Of a stretch of 64,000 nucleotides of DNA, positions 42,704-52,582 are shown in pieces (positions within the stretch are counted from its first letter, which is position 1; every line of letters begins with the position of its first letter). Below the pieces are notes generated by a model that was not told the DNA's origin, did no database searches, and worked only from the letters and a program-made list of their open reading frames with translations. This DNA comes from Acinetobacter piscicola. Lineage in GTDB: Bacteria; Pseudomonadota; Gammaproteobacteria; Pseudomonadales; Moraxellaceae. Location: positions 2,790,001 through 2,854,000 of the forward strand of contig NZ_CP048659.1 of NCBI RefSeq assembly GCF_015218165.1, in the 5' to 3' direction. Made by a program: the position numbers and the translations under genes.

Positions 42704-43345
42704 TTAGCGTATTTTAAAAGGTATTTTATCTTCTTTTATGGTGACTTTAGCGCCTTTACACGCACTCGATGTCTTAGTGGTTCTTAATACATAATCTGCA
42801 TCAGCCACTAGCTTTAATGTACTTTCAATATTCTCGCCAGTTTTACAATCTTCCTCACCTAGCTTTTCACTATAACGCCCTGGATAACTTGACGATTCAG
42901 CTGTCGCTACCACATAAGCTTTCCACCCATCAAAATAAACTAAGTCATCTCGACTAGATACTTCACCCTGACCAGAACTTGCAGAGGTCAATTGCACAAG
43001 TTGAATCGGCTTGGTTTTAGCTTGAGCATTATAGATTTTAAAGCTATTGGCTTGCCCGCCATATTCAAGAATTTGTGACTGCTTTAACTTTGGTCGAGTT
43101 AAAATATAACCACCCCAAAAATTGCGTCCTGCATCTTCAAATTCTACACCAGACAAATAGGCAACTTCTCCTGATTTTAGTCGTACAGCCTGTGTCTTAT
43201 TAATATCAATTGCATTTTTGGGTGTCGCATAAGAATCATCTAGATTCGTTATCGTTGAGATAATGTCTTTTGCTGTAAGCGCTGCTGCAAAGCCTGTAGA
43301 ACATACAAACATGCCAACCATCAAACAAATACTTTTTTTCATCAT
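42704..43345 (-). CDS. Secreted protein of unknown function
   Basis: 213 residues (start MMKK, either Met). Signal peptide ending ...STGFAA. No recognisable catalytic motif. The mature part is polar with scattered Tyr/Gly and two cysteines near the C-terminus (EDCKTGEN, SSACKGAK) that could pair. GEVAYLSGVEFEDAGRNFWGGYILTRPKLKQSQILEYGGQ suggests a beta-rich fold. Located between gltA and a YARHG protein, on the same strand as the latter with an AT-rich gap. Probably periplasmic. Confidence 0.65.
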   Translation of the reverse strand: MMKKSICLMVGMFVCSTGFAAALTAKDIISTITNLDDSYATPKNAIDINKTQAVRLKSGEVAYLSGVEFEDAGRNFWGGYILTRPKLKQSQILEYGGQANSFKIYNAQAKTKPIQLVQLTSASSGQGEVSSRDDLVYFDGWKAYVVATAESSSYPGRYSEKLGEEDCKTGENIESTLKLVADADYVLRTTKTSSACKGAKVTIKEDKIPFKIR

Positions 43346-43460
43346 AATTTTGCTTTCTCTATTTCAAATCAATAGCACAATAGACTTTTTGCAAAAACCA
43401 AAATAATCACTGATGGATCGAAAGATTAATATTAAAAGTCCCTTCCTAATTTCAGTTTTA

Positions 43461-44126
43461 TTAGCGCCCCCACTCCATCTTTTCCATATAAGGACGAACT
43501 TTTTTAATTCGTTGAATATTGGTCTTTTCAATTTGTGTAAGCTGATTTTCAACATTGGTGCTGCATGGCATATACCAATCTGCTTCACTAAAAGCATTTG
43601 CTATTTCTTTATTGGCAAATGAATAACCATGACGTGCATAAATACTATTACGCATATAATCAAGCTCATCAGGTGGAAGTTGTAAATCTGCATCTTTAAG
43701 TAAACGATTTGAAGCCTCTGCAAATGAACCTTCATTTTTTGCATAACGACACTGTTGTGGTTTTAATTCAAAATATTTAGGTTTTACTTTAGCGGTTGTA
43801 GATTCCCAACTCGATTGTAATGTTTTAGGCTGATTTGCATTGACTAAAAATATAAATGTACCACTACTTGCCTTAGGACCACTTTCAACCGCCGTGATTT
43901 TATAACCTTGTGAAGTTGCTTGAACTTTTCCTGAAAAATTCTGCTTATTTTTACCTAAAATGCTGTAGCCCTTGACCTGATTACCATCAATTGACTCAAT
44001 AAACACTCCTATTTTTTGCCCATCATAAATACCTGACCAAGATGTTTTAAGCTGTTGTATATTCAATGCAAAACTTGATTGCATCGCAAATAAAGGCAAG
44101 CAAAACATAAATAATTGCTTTTTCAT
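43461..44126 (-). CDS. YARHG-domain secreted protein
   Basis: 221 residues, signal peptide (MKKQLFMFCLPLFAMQSSFA). A C-terminal YARHG domain is clear at about 150-215: LDYMRNSIYARHGYSFANKEIANAFSEADWYMP. This domain occurs in extracellular and membrane proteins of bacteria with unknown role, thought to be in cell-wall-associated contexts. The N-terminal half (WSGIYDGQKIGVFIESIDGNQVKGYSILGKNKQNFSGKVQATSQG) resembles a small beta-barrel or lipocalin-like segment. No operon partner is certain. Confidence 0.85.
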   Translation of the reverse strand: MKKQLFMFCLPLFAMQSSFALNIQQLKTSWSGIYDGQKIGVFIESIDGNQVKGYSILGKNKQNFSGKVQATSQGYKITAVESGPKASSGTFIFLVNANQPKTLQSSWESTTAKVKPKYFELKPQQCRYAKNEGSFAEASNRLLKDADLQLPPDELDYMRNSIYARHGYSFANKEIANAFSEADWYMPCSTNVENQLTQIEKTNIQRIKKVRPYMEKMEWGR

Positions 44127-44273
44127 TGTTATACCTATGTATGTATTTATATAAATTTACACTATAATTTTAATGCAACTTTAAAATTTTTTAAGATTGA
44201 AAACGTAAAAATTTATCAAGATATTTAGCGACCATTTCACCGCTATTTTACTCGTATTAATCATGCATAAATT

Positions 44274-44954
44274 ATGCAGAATACAACCATGAAAAAAATA
44301 CAATTCAACCAAGTCATCTTAATTTTTATACTGATGATTTATTTATATTTGGGTATACTCATGGTCAAAATTTGCCTACAGTATTTTCCTTGGCAAAATG
44401 ACACTAATTTTCTAGCCTTAAAACAAGATGTCATTCACACGCAACCTTGGCGCTTTGCCTTCCAAGCTCATGTCATTGTCAGTTCATTGATTTTAATCGC
44501 TGGCTTCACTCAATTTTCAAGTCAAATTAGACAAAAACTTCCCAAAATTCATCGTTATAGTGGTTGGCTTTACATTACAACTGTCTTAGCCTTTGCCTTA
44601 CCTAGCGGCTTTATTATGGCATTTTCAGCCGCAGGAGGTTGGCAAACACAGCTATGCTTTATCCTCCTCAGTATTTTATGGGGAGTAACTACCTGTATTG
44701 CTCTGTATAAAATTTTTCAAAAACAATGGAAAGTTCACCGCAATTGGATGATTCGCAGTTTTGCCTTAGGACTTTCAGCCTTAAGTTTAAGAACTTGGAA
44801 AATCGCTTTATATCACCTACAACCCTATTTTGACTGGCTTACACCACTTCATATTTACCAACTTGAAGCATGGTTAGGTTGGACAGTTAATCTTTTGATT
44901 GCTGAAATCATTATTTTTAGATTAAACAAAAATAAAAGCCCTAAACTAAGTTAG
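44274..44954 (+). CDS. DUF2306 family membrane protein
   Basis: 226 residues (ATG at 44274; MKKI at 44289 is an alternative). Six or so hydrophobic helices with the DUF2306 signature: AFQAHVIVSSLILIAGFTQF, KIHRYSGWLYI, and HRNWMIRSFALGLSALSLR (His-Arg-Asn pair). Related proteins bind heme or quinone-like ligands in the membrane, but no function is established. Monocistronic, terminated by a hairpin that overlaps its stop codon. Confidence 0.85.
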   Translation: MQNTTMKKIQFNQVILIFILMIYLYLGILMVKICLQYFPWQNDTNFLALKQDVIHTQPWRFAFQAHVIVSSLILIAGFTQFSSQIRQKLPKIHRYSGWLYITTVLAFALPSGFIMAFSAAGGWQTQLCFILLSILWGVTTCIALYKIFQKQWKVHRNWMIRSFALGLSALSLRTWKIALYHLQPYFDWLTPLHIYQLEAWLGWTVNLLIAEIIIFRLNKNKSPKLS

Positions 44955-44968
44955 GGCTAAAATTTTTT
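44937..44968. terminator. Bidirectional terminator between DUF2306 gene and the monooxygenase operon
   Basis: AGCCCTAA / TTAGGGCT (44937-44944, 44951-44958), loop ACTAAG, T-run to the right and A-run to the left. Confidence 0.85.
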
Positions 44969-44975
44969 AAATAAA

Positions 44976-46735
44976 TTATGATGCTGTATGGTAATGCTTC
45001 AAATCTAAATCTTTTAACTGGTTTTTTAACTCTTGCAATGACCATGGCCAAGCTGCAAAGTTACGACCATTTTGATCTAAATAATAAGACTTACAACCAC
45101 CTGCATTAAATACAGTCGTTTTCAGATTTTTTTGCACTTTTAAATTATGATAACGCACAACATTTTTCTTAATTTCAAGACGTTTAATTTTCTGGTCACG
45201 CATTTTTAATAAGCCACTGATAATATAATCAAGTTGCGCTTCTGCAATACCAATGAAAGAGTCATACACTAAAATATTTGGACCCAAGACCAAGAATGCA
45301 TTAGGCACTTTTTCAATACTTGTACCCAAATAAGCTTCCGGAGAACTATCTTTCCACAACTCAGATAACAATACACCATCAGAGTTCCTGACACGCTGCC
45401 CAATAGGGGGATGAGAAACTTCAAAACCTGTTCCCCAAATAATCACATCAACTTCATGACGTTCACCATTGGCAGCAATCACCGTATTACCATCAATTTC
45501 AACTAAACCATGTGGAATTAAGCTCACATTATCTTGTTGTAAAGCAGGATAATAATTGTTAGCAAACAATAAACGCTTACAACCAATATCAAAGTTTGGA
45601 GTTACATCTTGACGTAATTTTTCATCTTGAATTTGTAATTTAAGCAATTGCTTACTTAAAAAATTAACAGGTTTTAAAATTTTTGGATGGCGTAAACCAA
45701 AATTAATACCATTCAAAATTTGTGCAATACTATTACGCCAAGTTTGTTGAATAACAGGGAAACGGCTCACAATACCCTTTGCGGTATCTCCTAATTCACG
45801 ATCAGCTTTTGGTAAAACCCAAGGTGCAGTACGTTGAAATACAAATAGTTTTTTGCTAATGGTTGTACTTGCGGAATAAATTGAATCGCTGATGCACCTG
45901 TACCAATCACAGCTACACGTTTACCTTTGAGATCATAATTATGATCCCAACGTGCAGAATGGAACATTTTACCTTTAAAGCCTTCAATGCCCTTCACTTT
46001 TGGCATAGATGGTTCAGTAATTGGACCTGTTGTAAAAATGACTGTTTTCGATTGAAACTTCCCTTTTGAAGTTTCTAAATTCCAAACCTGTTGCCCTTCA
46101 TCCCATTGAGCACTCAGTAACTCATTACCAAATTCAATTTTCCCACCCAAATTATGCTTTTCTACAACCTCCTCTAAATAACTGAGAATTTCTGGTTGCT
46201 TCGCAAATAAATGACTCCATTTATGGCTTGGTGAAAAAGAAAATGAATACAATGCAGATGGCACATCACAGCCACAGCCTGGATAATTATTATCGCGCCA
46301 GGTTCCACCGACACGATCTGCTTTTTCTAGTACGATGTAATCGGTATAACCCGCCTGATTCATTTTATATGCAGCAGCAATACCTGAAATCCCAGCGCCC
46401 ACTACGATCGTATCAAAGACACGTACTGGTTCAGATTTTTTAGGTGCAGTTGCTTTTTGTTCAACTGTTTTTGCTGATTTTTGTTCACTGCTTGGTGTTT
46501 TCTCAATCGCTTTTGCTGCAACTTTAGGCTCAGCTTGAGTGTCTACTTTCACTTCTGCTTTTACTACATCTTTCTCTACAACTTTTTCTTGTAGTTCAAC
46601 TTTTGCAACTGTGTGATCCGCTTTTACCACTTCAGGTTGTGTCACTTTTTTCACATCTTCAACGGTGGTCTGTTTCAACTTTTTCTCAGTCGTATTTTCT
46701 TCAGATAAAGTGTCTACTGATGTTTCTGTTGTCAT
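44976..46735 (-). pseudogene. Baeyer-Villiger-type flavin monooxygenase, interrupted by a one-base frameshift
   Basis: Two halves: N-terminal 45791-46735 and C-terminal 44976 to about 45848. Joined, they give about 586 residues. Residues 1-104 are a Lys/Val/Glu/Thr-rich low-complexity extension. Then FAD motif VVGAGISG, the Baeyer-Villiger fingerprint F-x-G-x-x-x-H-x-x-x-W as FKGKMFHSARW, and NADPH motif VIGTGASA. The C-terminal half has FGLRHPK..., IWGTGFEVSHPP and FLVLGPN. At 45848-45854 the sequence GCAAAAAACTA changes frame: a seventh A would join the halves, or -1 slippage on A AAA AAC. Enzyme oxidises ketones or long-chain hydrocarbons in the family; substrate unknown. Upstream genes 46758-48585 form its operon. 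It is annotated as a pseudogene because of the break, but an assembly error or programmed frameshift would restore it. Confidence 0.8.
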
Positions 46736-46757
46736 TTTTCTTTACTCAAACTTTAGA

Positions 46758-47603
46758 TTACTTAAAATATCGATTAAAAATTGGGTATCCAATACCCAGC
46801 ATTTTTGCATATAAACTTGGGGATGCACGCTTCATGAGCCAGAAGAGTTTTGCATCTGGTTGGGGAATGGTATAAAGCTTGCCTGCATCAAGATTATCAA
46901 GTGTTTTCTGTGCCACTTTATCACTCGTTGTAAATGCATGATTGGTTAACAAATCATCTGCAACACCTGCATACTGTTTTGGCAAACGACCATTCTTCAT
47001 AATATTAGTCGGTACCAATGTTGGACACAGCACATTAACACTGATTTTATCTTTACGTAGCTCAGCTGATAACGTTTCAGAAAGTGCTAACACACTTGAT
47101 TTCGTTACGTTATATGCAGTCATTTCAGGTGCTGCTGTATAACCTGCTGCTGAAGCCACATTAATAATTGCACCATAACCTTGTTGTTTAAACTTAGGGA
47201 CAAAATAGTGACAACCATAAATCACGCCCCAAAGATTAATATTGACACACCACTGCCAATCCTCAAGTGAAACCTCATCAAATTTGCCTCCCAACCCTAC
47301 ACCGGCATTGTTGATGACTAAAGTGACTGCATGATTCATTAACTTTTCAGCATTTTCAGACAATGCTTTAACTTGTGTCTGATCTGTCACATCACACTGC
47401 ACAGCAAATGCTTGACCTGAAGTTTGGCTTGCAATTAAATGTACTGTTTCTTGTGCAGCATCCAGATTAATATCTGCACAAACAATCGTTCCACCGCGTT
47501 TTGCCAATTCCATAGCAAAACTACGTCCAATACCACTGCCTGCACCCGTCACGACAGCATAGGAGTTCTGTGATGGCTTTTTTGTTTTAAAGAAAATTCC
47601 CAT
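46758..47603 (-). CDS. Short-chain dehydrogenase/reductase
   Basis: 281 residues from the ATG at 47603. Longer starts run into the hydrolase gene upstream. NAD(P) motif VVTGAGSGIGRSFA, NNAGVGLGG, and catalytic Ser...Tyr-x-x-x-Lys in NVASAAGYTAAPEMTAYNVTKSSVLALSETL. The C-terminus (KLYTIPQPDAKLFWLMKRASPSLYAKMLG) is extended and resembles SDRs that act with Baeyer-Villiger monooxygenases on fatty or alicyclic ketones. Same strand and close spacing with its neighbours point to a common catabolic operon. Confidence 0.93.
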   Translation of the reverse strand: MGIFFKTKKPSQNSYAVVTGAGSGIGRSFAMELAKRGGTIVCADINLDAAQETVHLIASQTSGQAFAVQCDVTDQTQVKALSENAEKLMNHAVTLVINNAGVGLGGKFDEVSLEDWQWCVNINLWGVIYGCHYFVPKFKQQGYGAIINVASAAGYTAAPEMTAYNVTKSSVLALSETLSAELRKDKISVNVLCPTLVPTNIMKNGRLPKQYAGVADDLLTNHAFTTSDKVAQKTLDNLDAGKLYTIPQPDAKLFWLMKRASPSLYAKMLGIGYPIFNRYFK

Positions 47604-47628
47604 ATATTTTTTCCAATCCTTGATGAAC

Positions 47629-48585
47629 TTAATTACGTAATGCAGGAATAAATTCTTTAACAAAATATGGTGCTAACACACCTGTTTCAGGGTTCAATAA
47701 AGTGTCTTTGTAATATTCTAAGAACTCGGTTGTATCATGGTCATTTGGATGAAAATCTGGGCGTAAGTAATCAAAAATATGTTTCACTGTACTACCATAA
47801 ACACCATCTTTTAAACCAAAAATTAAACTAAAGCTGTGTGGAATATCTTTCCAATAACTCCAACTAATTAAATTAGACGGTTTACGATAAAAAGGCACAA
47901 TGGTTGAAGCGACAGAAATTAATACCAAAATGGTAATTAATGCAGGGAAAAAACCTGCAATACGTAACCAATAATTATTTGATAATGTTTGGAAAACATC
48001 AAATGCAATATCTTTATGCTCAGATTCTTCTAACATATGCCACATCCAAATGGCACGTTGTTTTTCATCATGAGAACGGAAGAAAATTTCTTCATGGTTC
48101 ATCATATACTCAGCTAAAACAGCAGTGAAATGTTCAATACCTGCCATTAAAGATAATTTCATAGGCTGAGGTAAACGATTAAAACCATAATCAAAAACTT
48201 TACTCGCTAAAAAACGAAAGAATTTTACAGGTAGATCAATTTCCATATATGCATCATTCATTTCCTCATGCATTTTAGAATGAATAGCCTCTTGACCAAT
48301 TAATGAGGTAACACGCTGCTTCAGTAAAGGGTCTTGAATAAAGTCACGATGATAACGTGCAGTATCAATCACCAAATCTTCACCATAAGTTAAAAAGATT
48401 GATAATGAAGCAAAATATGCACTCGCTAACTCTGCATCCATAAAAAATTTTGGATCAAGTTTCTGCGGCTCAAAATCAAATTTCATATGACGAATTGGAA
48501 TAATAGGTGTTTGTTTTTCCAAGTCAAATGGAGAACCTGTAAATACCTTTGAAAATATAGACTTAACCGGATTAGCGAATAACAT
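47629..48585 (-). CDS. Predicted metal-dependent hydrolase (PF10118-like)
   Basis: 318 residues. Helical protein with carboxylate/histidine motifs in the pattern of diiron four-helix proteins: SLIGQEAIHSKMHEEM, GIEHFTAVLAEYMMNHEE and WHMLEESEHKDIAFDV (E...ExxH repeats). A hydrophobic helix near 215-245 (IAGFFPALITILVLISVASTIVPF) suggests membrane association. Family called 'predicted metal-dependent hydrolase', chemistry unproven. First gene of the operon with the dehydrogenase and monooxygenase. The order is typical of Acinetobacter hydrocarbon- or wax-associated clusters (inference). Confidence 0.85.
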   Translation of the reverse strand: MLFANPVKSIFSKVFTGSPFDLEKQTPIIPIRHMKFDFEPQKLDPKFFMDAELASAYFASLSIFLTYGEDLVIDTARYHRDFIQDPLLKQRVTSLIGQEAIHSKMHEEMNDAYMEIDLPVKFFRFLASKVFDYGFNRLPQPMKLSLMAGIEHFTAVLAEYMMNHEEIFFRSHDEKQRAIWMWHMLEESEHKDIAFDVFQTLSNNYWLRIAGFFPALITILVLISVASTIVPFYRKPSNLISWSYWKDIPHSFSLIFGLKDGVYGSTVKHIFDYLRPDFHPNDHDTTEFLEYYKDTLLNPETGVLAPYFVKEFIPALRN

Positions 48586-48962
48586 GGCGATATACTCTTT
48601 TATTGGATTAATATAAGCACAGCTTTATGTGAAGCCTTACTCATGTTTGGAGTAAAAACTCGATTTAATGCATGAAAAATTACGCTAAGATTTATCAAAT
48701 GCTATTAGCATTTCAGGTCATTCAATTTGCATTTTGTGACTTTATTAAATTTTGTCAGACAATTTTTTTAGAAATAACACCTATTAACAAATTTTGACCC
48801 TTAAGGATATTTTTCAACTGAGCGTGTGTATTCATTTTTATTGTTTATTACAGATTATAAGGATAACAATTCCGAGTATTTGAATTTATTTTTTTATTTT
48901 AAAATCATAAACTTTAAATATTACAATTTGATAAAAATATCGAGTTCTCCATTAACTCTCGC

Positions 48963-48968
48963 TATAAT
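48963..48968 (+). promoter_or_regulatory. -10 box of the HExxH gene
   Basis: GCTATAATTTT has a consensus TATAAT. A transcript would begin near 48975, downstream of the GTG at 48826, which supports the shorter start at 49000. Confidence 0.45.
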
Positions 48969-48999
48969 TTTAACTGCACTAAATCACAAGGTTTATACT

Positions 49000-49503
49000 G
49001 TGTTCGATTTTCATGAATGGCTATATAAAGCTTTAAAAATTGAATTATTTAAATGTCGTCATTTAACTGAAGGTGAAATCCGAATTAGCCGTTCTGTTTT
49101 TGGTGATCTGATTGATTACTCAAAAGTTTTAGTCATGAATCAGCCTTATCTCCCATGGCAACCTGTCGGAATTTTAATGGCGCCCAATGGCTGCATTCAT
49201 ATGAAAGATGCCGATTTTTGTCATGATTTTTCAAAAGAAAGTTTATCTATTCAAGCACTTTTCATCCATGAAATGGCTCATATTTATCAATATCAACATC
49301 AAGTCAATGTACTACTCAAAGGTGCCATTTTACAAATCGCATTATATGCAAGTTATGGTAAATACAATCCTTATCACTACACGCTAGAAGCCAATAAAAA
49401 GTACTGGGCGTACAATATTGAACAACAAGGTGATATTGCCAAGGATATTTTCTTAAAAAAAATACCCAATATTATTTTAAATTCAGCGATGTATATAAAA
49501 TAG
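49000..49503 (+). CDS. Putative zinc metallopeptidase-like protein (HExxH)
   Basis: 168 residues from GTG at 49000 (AAGG eight bases upstream). A frame extends up to GTG 48826, but that segment is AT-rich and contains the -10 box. The motif FIHEMAHIYQYQHQVNVLL is HExxH with H-x-x-Q-Y-Q following. Upstream SRSVFGDLIDYSKVLVMNQPYLPWQPVGILMAPNGCIHMKD is a pattern I have seen in Vgr/Rhs-associated 'zinc metalloprotease-like' proteins. The C-terminal YNIEQQGDIAKD fits the same group. No type VI genes are near. No signal peptide. A small secreted or toxin-like hydrolase is possible; unproven. Confidence 0.6.
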   Translation: MFDFHEWLYKALKIELFKCRHLTEGEIRISRSVFGDLIDYSKVLVMNQPYLPWQPVGILMAPNGCIHMKDADFCHDFSKESLSIQALFIHEMAHIYQYQHQVNVLLKGAILQIALYASYGKYNPYHYTLEANKKYWAYNIEQQGDIAKDIFLKKIPNIILNSAMYIK

Positions 49504-49861
49504 ATAACTGCTTACTTTTTACAACCCAAATCCTGCTCTTGTTTACCTAGGATCCTCTTAAAAATAAATCCTCAAAATTCTTCATTTTTTCATTAAAAAT
49601 CTGTTAAATTTAACAAGATGATAGATAAGTTTTTGACATTTTTTTTAAATCTCTAGCATCTGGCTTTATTTTCGTTAAAATAGCTTAAATCTGTAGTTTT
49701 TGCCATGCAAGAAATAAAGATTTTTATCATGAAAATCATTTTTTATTTTGCGCCTTTTGGCAGTGTTTGTGAATGTTAAATTACACACAGTTGAATAACT
49801 ATATAGATATAAATCAACCTGTTGTGTTCTTACTACCCTATAGGAATAGGACAAAGTTTAA

Positions 49862-51487
49862 ATGAAAAGTTTTAAAGTTGCTCTCGCGCAATTCTCTCCA
49901 CACATTGGTAATATCGAAGCAAATGTTCAAAAAATGATTGAACAAGCCAATCAAGCAAAAAAACAAAATGCAAATATTATCGTTTTCCCAGAACTTGCCA
50001 CTATTGGCTATCCTGCTGAAGACTTATTGCTTCGCCCAAGTGTGAACAAACGTACAGCTCAAGCTTTTGAACAATTACAATCAGTTAAAGATATTGTGAT
50101 GGTTTTTGGCTTTGTAAATGCAACTGAAGATGGTCAACGTTACAACGCTGCTGCTGTGATGAAAGACGGACAAATTCTCGGCATTTATAATAAACAAAAT
50201 CTTCCAAATTATAGCGTTTTTGATGAAAAACGTTATTTTAATGAAGGTCATCAACACCTTGTTTTTGAATACTTAGGTCATAAATTTGGTGTATTAATCT
50301 GTGAAGACGTATGGTCACTCAATACTGTACAGCAACTTTCGCAGTTAAATGTTGAAAGTGTTTTAGTTTTAAATGCTTCTCCTTATGAAGTCGGTAAACC
50401 ACAGCACCGTATCGCAACCCTGCAAGAATTAGCAAAACAAATGAATATTCACTTGATTTATACCAATCAAGTGGGTGGTCAAGATGATTTAATCTTTGAT
50501 GGTTCAAGCTTTGTTATTAACAACACAGGTAATGTTGCTTTACGTGCCGAAAGCTATAAAGAACAACTTTATATTGTTGATTATGAAGTTGAAAACAAAG
50601 CCTATAAAGCAGTAGAAACCACGCCTGCTTTAGATACGATGGCTGAAATCTATCAAGCCTTAGTCATGTCTACACGTGACTATGTCGAACGTTCAGGTTT
50701 CCCTGGTGTGATTTTAGGTCTTTCAGGTGGAATTGACTCTGCATTAACTTTAGCCATCGCGGTTGATGCCATTGGTGCTGACAAAGTACAAGCCGTGATG
50801 ATGCCTTATACTTATACCTCACAAATCAGCGTAGAAGATGCTGCAGAGCAAGCGAAACGTATGGGCGTGACTTTTGGCATCGCGGAAATTCACCCGATCG
50901 TCAACAGCTTTATGCAAACACTTTATCCATTCTTTGGTAACTCACCTGCGGATGCGACTGAAGAAAATCTTCAAGCACGTGCTCGTGGCACATTACTCAT
51001 GGGCTTGTCGAACAAATTTGGAAATTTAGTTCTTTCTACAGGAAATAAATCTGAATTGGCTGTGGGTTATTGCACACTTTATGGTGACATGGTCGGTGGT
51101 TTTGCAGTCCTCAAAGATGTTTATAAAACAATTGTGTTTGAACTTGCAAAATATCGTAATAGTTTGAGTGAAACTGCGGTGATTCCTGAACGTGTCATCA
51201 CGCGCCCACCATCAGCAGAACTTCGTCCTGACCAAAAAGATCAAGACTCTTTACCTGCATATGACATTTTAGATGCCATTTTGTATGCCTATATTGAAGA
51301 AGATCAAAGTCAAGATGACATTATTGCCAAAGGTTTTGATAAAGACGTGGTTGAAAAAGTGATTAAACTCGTTGATCGCAATGAGTACAAGCGCCGCCAA
51401 GGTGCAATTGGACCACGCATTAGCTCACGTGCTTTTAGTCGTGAACGTCGCTATCCAATTGTCAATGGCTGGAAAGCAGGGAACTAA
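49862..51487 (+). CDS. nadE: Glutamine-dependent NAD+ synthetase
   Basis: 541 residues. Makes NAD from deamido-NAD with ATP and glutamine. N-terminal nitrilase-type glutaminase domain (1-250: FPELATIGYPAEDLL, catalytic Lys region, LICEDVWSL with the nucleophilic Cys). C-terminal synthase domain (about 275-541) with ATP P-loop LGLSGGIDSALTLAIA, STGNKSELAVGYCTLYGDMVGGFAVLKD and RPPSAELRPDQKDQDSLPAYDILD. Full length and intact. The next gene begins 5 bp later, forming a likely operon. Confidence 0.97.
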   Translation: MKSFKVALAQFSPHIGNIEANVQKMIEQANQAKKQNANIIVFPELATIGYPAEDLLLRPSVNKRTAQAFEQLQSVKDIVMVFGFVNATEDGQRYNAAAVMKDGQILGIYNKQNLPNYSVFDEKRYFNEGHQHLVFEYLGHKFGVLICEDVWSLNTVQQLSQLNVESVLVLNASPYEVGKPQHRIATLQELAKQMNIHLIYTNQVGGQDDLIFDGSSFVINNTGNVALRAESYKEQLYIVDYEVENKAYKAVETTPALDTMAEIYQALVMSTRDYVERSGFPGVILGLSGGIDSALTLAIAVDAIGADKVQAVMMPYTYTSQISVEDAAEQAKRMGVTFGIAEIHPIVNSFMQTLYPFFGNSPADATEENLQARARGTLLMGLSNKFGNLVLSTGNKSELAVGYCTLYGDMVGGFAVLKDVYKTIVFELAKYRNSLSETAVIPERVITRPPSAELRPDQKDQDSLPAYDILDAILYAYIEEDQSQDDIIAKGFDKDVVEKVIKLVDRNEYKRRQGAIGPRISSRAFSRERRYPIVNGWKAGN

Positions 51488-51492
51488 TCCTC

Positions 51493-52539
51493 ATGCCCTT
51501 GTTAAAGCTTTCACCAAGTTTTAACCAAGACTTTGCTCAAGCACTTTTGCTTGAGCAAGTCCATTTCATTAAACGAAAATTACGAGATCCTCAAGACCAA
51601 AGCTATCTCCAAAACTTTATTGAAAAAGTCTACAATCATGCTGACAAAATCTATTTAAAAGATGTCATTCAGTGTCAGTCTTTGCATGAAGTTGTACAAA
51701 AATATGCATTTGAACTTAATCTAGGTGCAGATCTTTTAGAGTTCATCGGTTTTAGTGCACAAAAAATTCACCAAACTGCAACCCTAAGTGCAGCTCAATT
51801 TAATGATTTTTTATCCGATGAACATTTTGAGCTTTGGCTATACAAAATTTTAGAATTACAACAATTACGCCAATATCTACAAGAAAATTTAAATGAAAAT
51901 TCACAAATTAAACTCATCAGCTTGCAGCTTGCCAATCAGATTTTAGAAAGCAATACACCTTGGTTAGATTATTTCCGTAAACTCAATGTGCGTAATCAAA
52001 GCATCGGCGGCAAAGTATTAAATTACTTGCAAGATCAACAACATTCCATTGAGCTTAAATTAGAGCAACAACTTGCCACCGCAATCCGTCATCAAATCGG
52101 CAATATTATTTTATTACCCAATGACGAATTAGCAGAAATAGCCTTACAGTTGTGGTCTGAAATTAAAACTAAAACCTTACAAGAAACATTTTCTCAGTTT
52201 CAAGCCATAGATTTAGAAGATTTTTTTATTTTGGCCTATGAAACATGGAAGCATTTACGTCAAATACCCTACATGCAAAAGATTATTCTTCATATCGTGG
52301 ATACTTTTTATGAGTATTTTAGCGAATATTCATTACAAGAACTTTTACATGCGGTCAGTTTAAGTCAGGCAGATTTGTTCAAAGAAGCTCAACGTTTTGC
52401 CCCCTTCTGTCTAGCAGCATTAGATAAAAATGGGATGTTAGATGACATCATCAGTGCATTCATTGCACCATTTTATTTAGATGAAAACACGCAGAAATTC
52501 ATTGAAAATTATATCAACCAATATCTTGATAAAAACTAA
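51493..52539 (+). CDS. Conserved hypothetical helical protein coupled to nadE
   Basis: 348 residues with no signal peptide or membrane helix. Almost entirely alpha-helical, leucine/glutamine-rich, acidic, without catalytic motifs I can recognise. The ATG is 5 bp after the nadE stop, so it is almost certainly co-translated. Function unknown. The position suggests a housekeeping role linked to NAD or translation rather than a mobile gene. Confidence 0.75.
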   Translation: MPLLKLSPSFNQDFAQALLLEQVHFIKRKLRDPQDQSYLQNFIEKVYNHADKIYLKDVIQCQSLHEVVQKYAFELNLGADLLEFIGFSAQKIHQTATLSAAQFNDFLSDEHFELWLYKILELQQLRQYLQENLNENSQIKLISLQLANQILESNTPWLDYFRKLNVRNQSIGGKVLNYLQDQQHSIELKLEQQLATAIRHQIGNIILLPNDELAEIALQLWSEIKTKTLQETFSQFQAIDLEDFFILAYETWKHLRQIPYMQKIILHIVDTFYEYFSEYSLQELLHAVSLSQADLFKEAQRFAPFCLAALDKNGMLDDIISAFIAPFYLDENTQKFIENYINQYLDKN

Positions 52540-52582
52540 TTTTCTTTGATTTTATTGATCTTTTTTTAATTTTTATGCGGCA

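Noticed and set aside
48826..48999. N-terminal extension of the HExxH protein from GTG 48826
   Set aside because: The segment is extremely AT-rich and holds a consensus TATAAT, so transcription probably starts inside it.
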